NCBI RefSeq assembly: GCF_007625115.1
Contig: NZ_VMNH01000018.1
Coordinates: forward strand, 34,949-98,948
Source of the DNA: Sedimenticola selenatireducens
Lineage (GTDB): Bacteria > Pseudomonadota > Gammaproteobacteria > Chromatiales > Chromatiaceae
Direction: 5' to 3'
Length of the DNA: 64,000 nucleotides
How positions within the stretch are numbered: position 1 is the stretch's first letter; the number at the start of each line of letters is the position of its first letter. This document shows positions 54,176 to 61,838 of the stretch, piece after piece. The notes under the pieces are model-generated. The model worked only from the letters and a program-made list of their open reading frames with translations. It was not told the DNA's origin and did not search any database. A program made the position numbers and the translations under genes.

Positions 54176-55949
54176 TCACAACTCTCCGTTCATTTTGCTT
54201 GCACTGCTGTGGGGGTATCAGACTGGCTACGCGGCAGAGATTGGGTCTGTAGTAAGTAGTACACTCCAAAACCAATCATCGGCTCAGTTACAGCCACAGT
54301 ATCAAGTTCAGCCGCAAGTGATGGAGATTGCTGTCCCGGTTATAACCGGTGCGATACCTTCGGGCTGTGTTAATCCTGGTGATCCAGTGCAGATTATGGG
54401 GCGTAATTTTCCTCCCCAAGGTAGCGCCGGTTTGGCGCTTGGTGGCAATGGTCAGCACTTGGATGCGACTATAAAAAGCTGGAGTACGACGCGGATAGAG
54501 ATTGTCTTGCCACTGTCAGGACTGCAATCCGGCAAGACCTATTATTTTGGCGTGGAGAGGCCGGATCATAGTCGCTGGCTCAGCAATATCAGTCAGTCAC
54601 TGATAATGTGTAAACTGCCTATACCAACCCACTCAAGCAGTTCCACTGCTCTCTCCAGACAGCCAATGCAGAGTAGTGGTAGCCGCTCTGGATTCGCCGC
54701 TACATCACAAGGCAATGACATCCCTCCTGCAGCATCCGATGATGTGGTGCCGCCGACAGTTTTACCCTCCCCAGGTAGTGCGCAGCGTTTCACGTCATCC
54801 GGTGGATCACTTATGAGTGGCGGTTTACCGCCGCCCCCTGAAGCACCAGAGTTGGTTGCGGAGATTGAGGAGAGCGGCGTCGAGCCGGGAGAAATTCTGA
54901 TGCTTAGCGCGAATATGGATGAAGCGCGAATACTTGCCCAACAGGTGGCAAATTACGGGATACGCCCGATACGCCGGCAGCAATTGGCAGGAGTGGGTTT
55001 GGTGATCAGCACCTTTCGGCTATCGCGTGACGATCGTATAAGCAGGCGATTACAGCAGATACGGGAGGCACTCCCCGATATCTGGAGTGAGGCGAATCAT
55101 CGTTATGAACTCATGGCAGATCGGGGAACGACTAATCTGGCAGCACAGCAGCAGATTGCTTGGCGTGCGGCGTCAGGTTGTGGCAAAGGTATTCGCATTG
55201 GGATGATCGATGCTGCAGTCGAACCAAACCATGATGCTTTGCAAGGACAATCAATTATCAAGCGCAGTTTTATTACGTCGGGTATCCTCAGTGCTTCCGC
55301 AGAGCATGGAACGTCCATCGCCATACAGCTTACGGGTGCACCAGGTAGTCATTTCCCCGGATTGTTACCCGAGGCGACCCTTTATGTGGCGGAGGTATTT
55401 CGACAAGAGGGAGACGGTCGTATCCAGACCACTACCGAGTGGGTCATTCGGGCCTTGGACTGGTTGGTTCAGCAGCAGGTCAATGTAATCAATATGAGCC
55501 TAGGCGGACCACGCAATTTGCTGCTGGAAAAGGTGTTAGAGCGGGTGATGTCGACAGGGATATCCGTGGTTGCAGCGGCGGGTAATCGGGGGGCTTCTGC
55601 GCCTCCTGTATACCCTGCTGCGCAGCAGGGTGTCATTGCCGTCACGGCGATCGATCAGGCGCGACGCATTTATTCGCAGGCCAATCAGGGGGACTATATT
55701 GATTATTCTGCGCCGGGGGTGGATGTGCGCCTCGCTCGCCTGGATGGTAGCGTTGTTTACCGGTCCGGTACCTCTTTTGCGACCCCCTTTGTTACCGCGT
55801 TGATTGCAAATACTCAACAAACTTCAAAAGAGCCTGATCACGGATTGGCTTATCTGACACAACAGGTGATTGATCTTGGTGTGGCCGGTAAAGATTCCGT
55901 GTTTGGCTGGGGCTTGGTTCAGGCGTCCAGTGCGTGTCCTTCTCAATAG
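54156..55949 (+). CDS. Secreted S8 (subtilisin-like) serine protease with IPT/TIG domain
   Basis: From the ATG at 54156 (AAAGG upstream) the 597 residues start with a signal peptide (FILLALLWGYQTGYA). An IPT/TIG-type domain (about 60-150, GCVNPGDPVQIMGRNFPP), a Ser/Pro-rich linker (about 155-240) and an I9-like propeptide (about 250-320, EILMLSANMDEARILAQQV) follow. The catalytic domain carries Asp352 (MIDAAV), His384 (EHGTS), the Asn of AAAGNRG and Ser540 (SGTSFATP). All catalytic residues are present, though the Asp motif is DAA rather than DTG. Overlaps the anti-sigma gene by 20 bases. Confidence 0.88.
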   Translation: MWQKSNNHNSPFILLALLWGYQTGYAAEIGSVVSSTLQNQSSAQLQPQYQVQPQVMEIAVPVITGAIPSGCVNPGDPVQIMGRNFPPQGSAGLALGGNGQHLDATIKSWSTTRIEIVLPLSGLQSGKTYYFGVERPDHSRWLSNISQSLIMCKLPIPTHSSSSTALSRQPMQSSGSRSGFAATSQGNDIPPAASDDVVPPTVLPSPGSAQRFTSSGGSLMSGGLPPPPEAPELVAEIEESGVEPGEILMLSANMDEARILAQQVANYGIRPIRRQQLAGVGLVISTFRLSRDDRISRRLQQIREALPDIWSEANHRYELMADRGTTNLAAQQQIAWRAASGCGKGIRIGMIDAAVEPNHDALQGQSIIKRSFITSGILSASAEHGTSIAIQLTGAPGSHFPGLLPEATLYVAEVFRQEGDGRIQTTTEWVIRALDWLVQQQVNVINMSLGGPRNLLLEKVLERVMSTGISVVAAAGNRGASAPPVYPAAQQGVIAVTAIDQARRIYSQANQGDYIDYSAPGVDVRLARLDGSVVYRSGTSFATPFVTALIANTQQTSKEPDHGLAYLTQQVIDLGVAGKDSVFGWGLVQASSACPSQ

Positions 55950-56029
55950 AGTTGATTTAGCGGATCTATAGTGCACTCTTTAGTGTTTTTGGATCGAAAG
56001 AGGCGATTATATTTCAGGAATTCTGTCCA

Positions 56030-56049
56030 TTTGCTGCCTCTGCAGCAAA
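56030..56049 (+). promoter_or_regulatory. Leader hairpin upstream of the class I DAHP synthase
   Basis: TTTGCTGC (56030-56037), CTCT loop, GCAGCAAA (56042-56049), about 80 bases before the aroF/G-like gene. A 22-codon ORF (56050-56118) follows at once and contains two Tyr and one Phe codon, but it lacks a ribosome-binding site. A leader role is only a possibility. Confidence 0.3.
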
Positions 56050-56127
56050 ATGTTGGTTCAGGAGGTGGTAAAAATTCCGCGAATCTCCTATTCTTCAGGA
56101 CCCTTTTTGTACCATTAGAGCCACATA

Positions 56128-57204
56128 ATGTTCCAAGACAGCCTGACAAATACCAATCTTGCCGCAGAGCGGGTACTGATATCTCCCGTTGATCTAAAGC
56201 GTCATTTACCCCTCTCTCCGGAAGGCGAGCGGCATGTGATCGAGGCAAGACAGACCATCAAACGGATATTTAACCGGGAAGATCATCGTCTGCTGGTCGT
56301 TACCGGCCCCTGTTCCATTCATGATGTTGAGGCCGCCAAAGATTATGCCCACCGTCTGAAGAAACTCCATGACGAGCTGGGCGACACCCTCTATATCGTC
56401 ATGCGGATCTATTTTGAGAAACCCAGAACCACCGTAGGGTGGAAGGGTTTGATCAATGATCCACGCATGGATGACAGTTTCCATATTGAAGAGGGCCTGC
56501 ATAAGGCACGTGAACTGCTGGTCTGGCTGGCAGAGCTCGGTTTGCCTGTAGCAACGGAGGCGCTTGATCCGGTCAGCCCTCAGTATCTGGGTGACCTGTT
56601 TGCCTGGGCGGCCATTGGTGCGCGGACTACTGAATCTCAGACCCATCGTGAAATGGCCTCGGGCCTTTCCATGCCTGTTGGCTTCAAAAACGGTACGGAT
56701 GGCGGACTGGCTGTGGCGATCAACGCCCTAGAGTCAGTAGCCAATCCACACAGCTTTTTGGGTATCAACCAGAAAGGCCAAGTAACGGTGATTCAGACTA
56801 AAGGCAATGTCTGCGGTCATGTCATCCTACGCGGTGGTAATGGTGGTCCGAATTATGATTCGGTGAATGTGGCGCTCTGCGAAGAGGCGTTACGCAAGGC
56901 CAAGCTGCCAGAAAATATCATGATTGACTGCAGTCACGGCAACTCCAGCAAGAAGCCCGAGTTGCAACCGCTGGTGGCTGAGAACGTGATTAATCAAGTG
57001 TTGGAAGGGAATAAATCAATCACGGGTCTGATGTTGGAGAGCAATATTGAGTTTGGTAATCAATCTATCCCGGAAGATCTCAGTCAGTTGAAATACGGTG
57101 TGTCAGTCACGGATGCCTGTATCGATTGGGAGGCCACGGAGAAGTTGCTGTTGAGTATGACGGCGAAACTCAAAGAAGCACTGCCTGCGCGTATTCAGAA
57201 ATAG
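56128..57204 (+). CDS. Class I (AroF/G/H-type) DAHP synthase
   Basis: Condenses phosphoenolpyruvate and erythrose-4-phosphate, first step of the shikimate pathway. The 358 residues match the E. coli type I-alpha family: VVTGPCSIHD, MRIYFEKPRTTVGWKGLINDP, GARTTESQTHRE, GFKNGTDGG and DCSHGNS, containing the metal and substrate ligands. Which aromatic amino acid inhibits it cannot be told. Convergent with a class II synthase. Confidence 0.95.
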   Translation: MFQDSLTNTNLAAERVLISPVDLKRHLPLSPEGERHVIEARQTIKRIFNREDHRLLVVTGPCSIHDVEAAKDYAHRLKKLHDELGDTLYIVMRIYFEKPRTTVGWKGLINDPRMDDSFHIEEGLHKARELLVWLAELGLPVATEALDPVSPQYLGDLFAWAAIGARTTESQTHREMASGLSMPVGFKNGTDGGLAVAINALESVANPHSFLGINQKGQVTVIQTKGNVCGHVILRGGNGGPNYDSVNVALCEEALRKAKLPENIMIDCSHGNSSKKPELQPLVAENVINQVLEGNKSITGLMLESNIEFGNQSIPEDLSQLKYGVSVTDACIDWEATEKLLLSMTAKLKEALPARIQK

Positions 57205-57218
57205 TCCGTGTTTCTGTG

Positions 57219-57260
57219 TGCAGGTGTCGGAGTCGCCAGCGGGCGACTCCGACACCTGCA
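57219..57260. repeat. 19-base inverted repeat (REP-like)
   Basis: TGCAGGTGTCGGAGTCGCC (57219-57237), 4-base loop, perfect complement at 57242-57260. It starts just after the class I DAHP synthase stop and can act as its terminator. Its GTCGGAGTC core recurs at 57351 and in the repeat at 61761-61834. Confidence 0.8.
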
Positions 57261-57267
57261 AGACGCG

Positions 57268-57334
57268 TAGGGTGGGCACGTCTTTTGTGCCCACGCTGTC
57301 CCTCCGCGTGGGCACAAAAAGTGTACCCACCCTA
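57268..57334. repeat. Nested palindrome, dispersed-repeat type
   Basis: A 67-base nested hairpin: outer arms TAGGGTGGGCAC / TGTACCCACCCTA, inner arms TTGTGCCCACGC / GCGTGGGCACAA around TGTCCCTCC. The GTAGGGTGGGCAC...GTGCCCACGC type is, to my knowledge, a palindromic repeat scattered in many proteobacterial genomes. No transposase is near. Confidence 0.7.
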
Positions 57335-57350
57335 CCAGGCTTTTAAGATG

Positions 57351-57418
57351 TCGGAGTCACCACCAGTGGACTCCGAAACCTATTGTGCCGAGATATTCGA
57401 AAGACCACTCGGCACAAT
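57351..57418. repeat. Two further inverted repeats of the palindrome cluster
   Basis: TCGGAGTC (57351-57358) pairs with GACTCCGA (57369-57376). Next, ATTGTGCCGAG (57382-57392) pairs with CTCGGCACAAT (57408-57418). Together with the two preceding elements they form a 200-base array of four hairpins. Confidence 0.7.
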
Positions 57419-57444
57419 CTGAAAAAATACCGGGCGAAAAAAAA

Positions 57445-57465
57445 GGCCGCAAGGAGGTTGCGGCC
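57445..57465 (-). terminator. Terminator of the class II DAHP synthase gene
   Basis: GGCCGCAA, loop GGAGG, TTGCGGCC, with a run of eight A at 57437-57444, read as a T-run on the minus strand. It lies about 165 bases after the class II DAHP synthase stop. Confidence 0.7.
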
Positions 57466-57629
57466 ATAATCCAAAAGGAGGAGTTGGTCAGTGGTGGATG
57501 GCGCTACTTCGATACTGCATTTGGTCACCACCCCCGACCATGGGATGCATTAAACCACTGCTCTGAGTCATTACGCATTGCGAATTCGCAACCCCAAAAA
57601 AACTTTTTCAGTCCAGGACGCTCGTAATA
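57466..57629. other. Intergenic stretch with no gene seen
   Basis: Between the hairpin array and the class II DAHP synthase stop. Nothing coding is visible. A perfect 14-base palindrome TTGCGAATTCGCAA lies at 57578-57591; no role assigned. Confidence 0.5.
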
Positions 57630-58964
57630 CTATTTGCCCATCTTCTGGGTGATCGCCAGGGCCATCTCCAGTGCCTGCTCATAGTTCAGGCGCGGATCGA
57701 CCTGAGTCTTGTAGGCGCGTTTCAGACCCTCTTCATCCAGTCCGCGGGCACCACCGATACACTCCGTCACGTCGTCGCCGGTCAGCTCAAAGTGGACGCC
57801 GCCCAGAATACTGCCTTCACTCTGGTGGATTTCTATCGATTGCTCCAGTTCCGAGAGGATATTGTCAAAGCGCCGAGTTTTGTAGCCACTGCTAGTAGAT
57901 TCGGTATTGCCATGCATGGGATCACTCACCCAGCAGACGTTGCCGCCCGTGCGTTTAACCGCCTGAATCAGACCGGGCAACTCCTTGGCGATCTTGCCTG
58001 CACCAAAGCGATGTATGAAGAGTAGTTTTCCGGCTTGATTCTCTGGGTTCAGTCGCTCAACCAACTCCTGAATCCACTGTTCCGACATACCGGGGCCTAC
58101 CTTTACACCAACCGGGTTCTGGATGCCGCTGAAGTACTCGATGTGGGCGTCGGTGGTTGCCGCAGTCCGGAAACCAATCCAGGGTAGATGGGTGGTCAGG
58201 TTGTAATAGCCTGATCGATTGGGGACCTGGCGGGTGAGCGATTGTTCATAATGAAGGTGCAACCCCTCATGGCTGGTGAAAAACTGCACTCGGCTCAAGT
58301 CATTATTTTTCGCGCTACCCAGGGTTTCCATGAATTTTAGGGAGTTCGAGAGATCATTCACCACCCGATGATAGAGATCGGCCAGGGGTGAGTGACTGAC
58401 GAAATCAAGATCCCAGTTTTCCGGGTGGTGTAGATCGGCAAAGCCACAATCAGAGAGGGCACGAATAAAATTGAGCGTCATGGCTGCCCGGCCATAGCCG
58501 CGCAGAAGACGCACAGGGTCGGGCACCCGTGCCTCCTCGGTAAACTCAGGACCATTGATCAGATCACCCCGATAGCTGGGTAGAGTGACCCCATCCACGG
58601 TCTCCATATCAGCCGAGCGCGGTTTGGCATACTGCCCCGCAATTCGCCCGACCCGGATCACCGGTTTGTTCAGGCCGTGAATCAGCAACAGGCTCATCTG
58701 CAGCAGGATTTTCAGTTTATTGGTAACAATCTGCGCATTACAGTCACTGAAGTTTTCCGCACAATCTCCGCCTTGCAGCAAAAAGGCTTCACCTCTGGAG
58801 GCGGCGGCGAGTTGGCTTTTCAGTGACTCAATCTCCCATGAGGTGACCAGCGGGGGCAGCAGTGAGAGTTGTTCCAGGGTGGCGTCGAGAGCGGCCTGTG
58901 AAGGGTAGTTTGCCTGTTGAAGTGCAGGCTTTTGCTGCCAGGATTTGGGGTGCCATGGGTTCAT
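57630..58964 (-). CDS. Class II (plant-type) DAHP synthase
   Basis: The 444-residue enzyme catalyses the same reaction as its convergent neighbour but is unrelated in sequence to class I. Family marks: N-terminal WHPKSWQQKPALQQANYP, LLQGGDCAENFSDC, RVGRIAGQYAKPRS, GFRTAATTDAHIEYF, and C-terminal WVSDPMHGNTESTSSGYKTR. It matches the class II proteins of plants, mycobacteria and pseudomonads in length. Two non-homologous isoforms side by side suggest separate regulation. Confidence 0.95.
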   Translation of the reverse strand: MNPWHPKSWQQKPALQQANYPSQAALDATLEQLSLLPPLVTSWEIESLKSQLAAASRGEAFLLQGGDCAENFSDCNAQIVTNKLKILLQMSLLLIHGLNKPVIRVGRIAGQYAKPRSADMETVDGVTLPSYRGDLINGPEFTEEARVPDPVRLLRGYGRAAMTLNFIRALSDCGFADLHHPENWDLDFVSHSPLADLYHRVVNDLSNSLKFMETLGSAKNNDLSRVQFFTSHEGLHLHYEQSLTRQVPNRSGYYNLTTHLPWIGFRTAATTDAHIEYFSGIQNPVGVKVGPGMSEQWIQELVERLNPENQAGKLLFIHRFGAGKIAKELPGLIQAVKRTGGNVCWVSDPMHGNTESTSSGYKTRRFDNILSELEQSIEIHQSEGSILGGVHFELTGDDVTECIGGARGLDEEGLKRAYKTQVDPRLNYEQALEMALAITQKMGK

Positions 58965-59069
58965 GAAGTGACTCGGTATTCAGGTAAATAGGGTTGAGGT
59001 TTGTAGGTATATTCCTTAGATAGAGGCATCAGGATAACGGATATGTTGGCTCTTGGGGAGGTCGAGGAG

Positions 59070-59099
59070 CCGTCCGGCATGGGTATACCCGCCGGACGG
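59070..59099. terminator. Hairpin downstream of iorB
   Basis: CCGTCCGGC (59070-59078) pairs with GCCGGACGG (59091-59099) around an inner palindrome GGGTATACCC. It lies about 30 bases after the iorB stop on the minus strand. T-run absent. Confidence 0.55.
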
Positions 59100-59127
59100 T
59101 TATACAATTAATCCATTAGCTGAGTAA

Positions 59128-59730
59128 TTAATGCTCGGCAGATGCCTTGCGCCCTAACTCAAACGCCTTGTCGTTGATCTCTACAAGTTCGGGTTTGCGT
59201 CCCCGAAAACGATCCAGTATCTCGTTTTTCAACACTTCAGCCGGAAAGGGCAACAACTCGGAAATGGCCCCCAACATGACGGTATTAACCAGTTTGAAGT
59301 TACCCAGCTCGCGGGCTATAGCGCCGGCATCGAAGGCATGATACTCAATTCCGGTCGCGGCAATTTCGCCGATCGGGTCTTCGGGGTAATCATAGAGCCC
59401 GAGGCTGACCACGGGTGGCTCCTGGCGGGTGGTGTTGATCATAGCTACACCCGTTGGTCTCAGGTGACTGATCCAGCGAAGGGCCTCTGCAGGTTCGAAA
59501 CCCACCAGTATGTCGGCCTCACCCGGGGGGATGGCAGGAGACAGCACTTGGGCGCCAAAGCGGACATGGGAGGTGACGACGCCACCGCGTTGCGCCATAC
59601 CGGCTACCTCGGTCTTTTTTACATCGAAACCCTGGGAGAGTGCGGTCTGTGAAAGGACCTCCGCAGCGGTCATGACGCCTTGGCCACCGATACCGGCGAC
59701 CAGGATGTTGGTAATCTTATTTTCGTTCAC
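59128..59730 (-). CDS. iorB: Indolepyruvate:ferredoxin oxidoreductase beta subunit
   Basis: Gamma-domain-like subunit (200 residues) of the oxidoreductase that oxidatively decarboxylates aryl pyruvates to aryl-acetyl-CoA with ferredoxin. N-terminal GIGGQGVMTAAEVLSQTA and KKTEVAGMAQRGGVVTSHVRFG are hallmark motifs. Follows iorA by 44 bases; last gene of the cluster. Confidence 0.94.
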   Translation of the reverse strand: MNENKITNILVAGIGGQGVMTAAEVLSQTALSQGFDVKKTEVAGMAQRGGVVTSHVRFGAQVLSPAIPPGEADILVGFEPAEALRWISHLRPTGVAMINTTRQEPPVVSLGLYDYPEDPIGEIAATGIEYHAFDAGAIARELGNFKLVNTVMLGAISELLPFPAEVLKNEILDRFRGRKPELVEINDKAFELGRKASAEH

Positions 59731-59774
59731 AATAAGTTCTCAGCTATGGATCGTTGGGTTCAGTTAAACCTGAT

Positions 59775-61682
59775 TTACTGCCGTATGTAATCGGCCAGGG
59801 GCAGGATGGCGTCTGGCCCGCAGGTCTTGGGACATAGATCGCAGCCGGTACAGGCGCCGCTCTCGATCTTGACGAAGGCCAGCTCTTTTTCTGAGCCATT
59901 GGGTTTAATGACCGTCTCTCTGCGTGTGACAAGGATGGCCGGGCAGCCAATGTCCAGACAGTTTCCACAGCCGGTACACTTATCATCATCCACGGTAAAG
60001 GCCGGTTGCGCCCCATAGAAATCAATCAATACACAGGGTTGATTAGTGATGATCACAGAGGGTTCGGGAATTTTCACCTCGTCCCGCAATGCAGTGAACA
60101 GAGAGGGTAGTTCATAAGGATTGACCTCATGAATACGCTCCGGTTTAACACCCAGCGCTTCACACAGTTTGCGGAAGTCGATTTTCATTGCATCCTGGCC
60201 ATGAATATCGCGACCACTGGCAGGATTGTCCTGGCCTCCCGTCATACCCACGGCGCGGTTGTCCAGCAGGAGGATCGTGACATTGCCCTTGTTGTAAGTA
60301 ATGTCGAGCAGTCCCTGCATGCCCATATGCATGAAGGTCGAGTCGCCGATCACGGCGATGATCTTCTTGTCCTTGTCTGCTTCAACGCGTCCTTTATCCA
60401 ACCCGTGGGCGATGCCCATGGAGGCACCCATGCAGATGGTGGTGTCCAGGGCATTCCAGGGGTGACCGGCTCCTAGGGTGTAGCAGCCGATATCACCAGA
60501 GATGGTGGTGTTACGGATCTTCGACAGACAGTAGTAGATACCCAGATGGGGACAGGCAACACACATGGTGGGGGGCCTGGGGAAAACGTCAATACCCGTA
60601 GCCGGATCGATGCGCGCTACAGGTGGTTTGATTTCGATAGGTGTCTTGGTCGGGGCCACCTCAGGCGCTTCTTCACCGAGGAGCTTACTGATGGCAGGCC
60701 GCAGCACGTTGGGCGAGAGCTCGCCAATACGGGGTAGTATCTCTTTACCCAAAAGCTCAATTCCAGCTGCCTTGAGTTCGGTCTCCAGGATGGGCTCAAC
60801 CTCTTCCGCGATTACCAATTGATCGACCTGTGTCGCCAGTTCACGAATCTTGGCAAAGGGTACTGGGTAGCTCAAACCAAGCTTGATAACAGCGGCGTTT
60901 GGATAGGCCTCTTTTACATGCATGTAGGTTGGACCAGAGGTGATAAAGCCGATGCGGCTGTCACTGCCCTCCTCGATCACATTCAGGTCGCACACCTCAC
61001 TATAACGCTGCATTTCGGCTTCACGTTCAAACATCATTGGCAGACGTTTCTTGGCAATGCCGGGTGTCATAATGTAGCGGCCGGGATCCTTTACAAAACC
61101 CTCTGCTTTGGAAAAGGACGTGCGGTTACCAAAGGTTACGACGCCCTTTACATGGCAGATCCGGGTAGTAAGGCGCAGTATGACCGGCGTGTTGAACTGC
61201 TCTGAGATTTCAAAGGCCCGTTTGGTGTAGTCAAAGGCCTCTTGGGCATCTGCCGGTTCAAGTACGGGTACATGGGCAAAGCGGCCCCAGAAGCGTGAGT
61301 CTTGCTCATTCTGTGAAGATGAAAGGCCCACGTCATCGGCAACGGCAATCACCAGGCCGGCCCCAACGCCTGCCAGGGTCTGACTCATCAGGGCGTCTGA
61401 GGCGACATTCAAGCCCACGTGTTTCATGGCGCAAAGCGACCGACTGCCGGCCAGTGAGGCGCCAATCGCTACTTCCAGCGAGACCTTCTCGTTGATGGAC
61501 CACTCGGAGTACATGTCTGGGAGCTGTGAGGCGTACTCCAGAATTTCAGTGGATGGGGTACCCGGATAGGCGGCAGCTACATTACAGCCGGCCTCCCAGG
61601 CGCCACGGGCTACCGCTTCATTACCCGACATAAAACGCCGATGGTTTTCGGCCAAGGGGGGGACTGCACTCACAATGATCAC
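59775..61682 (-). CDS. iorA: Indolepyruvate:ferredoxin oxidoreductase alpha subunit
   Basis: The 635-residue subunit has an N-terminal pyrimidine-type domain (GNEAVARGAWEAGCNVAAAYPGTPSTE), a TPP-binding domain (about 370-545, with GDSTFMHMGMQGLLDITYNKGN) and two C-terminal [4Fe-4S] motifs, CTGCGNCLDIGCP and CTGCDLCPKTCGP. It oxidises indolepyruvate, phenylpyruvate or hydroxyphenylpyruvate from aromatic transamination. Neighbours paaK and a thioesterase act on aryl-acetate or its CoA ester, supporting an aromatic amino acid breakdown route. Confidence 0.95.
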   Translation of the reverse strand: MIIVSAVPPLAENHRRFMSGNEAVARGAWEAGCNVAAAYPGTPSTEILEYASQLPDMYSEWSINEKVSLEVAIGASLAGSRSLCAMKHVGLNVASDALMSQTLAGVGAGLVIAVADDVGLSSSQNEQDSRFWGRFAHVPVLEPADAQEAFDYTKRAFEISEQFNTPVILRLTTRICHVKGVVTFGNRTSFSKAEGFVKDPGRYIMTPGIAKKRLPMMFEREAEMQRYSEVCDLNVIEEGSDSRIGFITSGPTYMHVKEAYPNAAVIKLGLSYPVPFAKIRELATQVDQLVIAEEVEPILETELKAAGIELLGKEILPRIGELSPNVLRPAISKLLGEEAPEVAPTKTPIEIKPPVARIDPATGIDVFPRPPTMCVACPHLGIYYCLSKIRNTTISGDIGCYTLGAGHPWNALDTTICMGASMGIAHGLDKGRVEADKDKKIIAVIGDSTFMHMGMQGLLDITYNKGNVTILLLDNRAVGMTGGQDNPASGRDIHGQDAMKIDFRKLCEALGVKPERIHEVNPYELPSLFTALRDEVKIPEPSVIITNQPCVLIDFYGAQPAFTVDDDKCTGCGNCLDIGCPAILVTRRETVIKPNGSEKELAFVKIESGACTGCDLCPKTCGPDAILPLADYIRQ

Positions 61683-61760
61683 CTCTGATTACTTGAAACA
61701 ACAGGGGCTGTCACCAGCCCCTGGAAATATAACTACCCTATATAAATCAAAAAACTCTCT

Positions 61761-61834
61761 AAGGGGTCAGAGTCAATTCATCAACGAAAAGCCATGGTTG
61801 CTAATGAACTCATGCGGATTGACTCCGACCCCTT
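61761..61834. repeat. Imperfect inverted repeat with GACTC-GACCCC core
   Basis: AAGGGGTCAGAGTCAAT (61761-61777) and ATTGACTCCGACCCCTT (61818-61834) pair with one mismatch around a 40-base middle. Lies between iorA and paaK. Sequences of this type (GGGGTCAGAGT) often flank REP-associated tyrosine transposases; none is present here. Confidence 0.7.
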
Positions 61835-61838
61835 TCGG

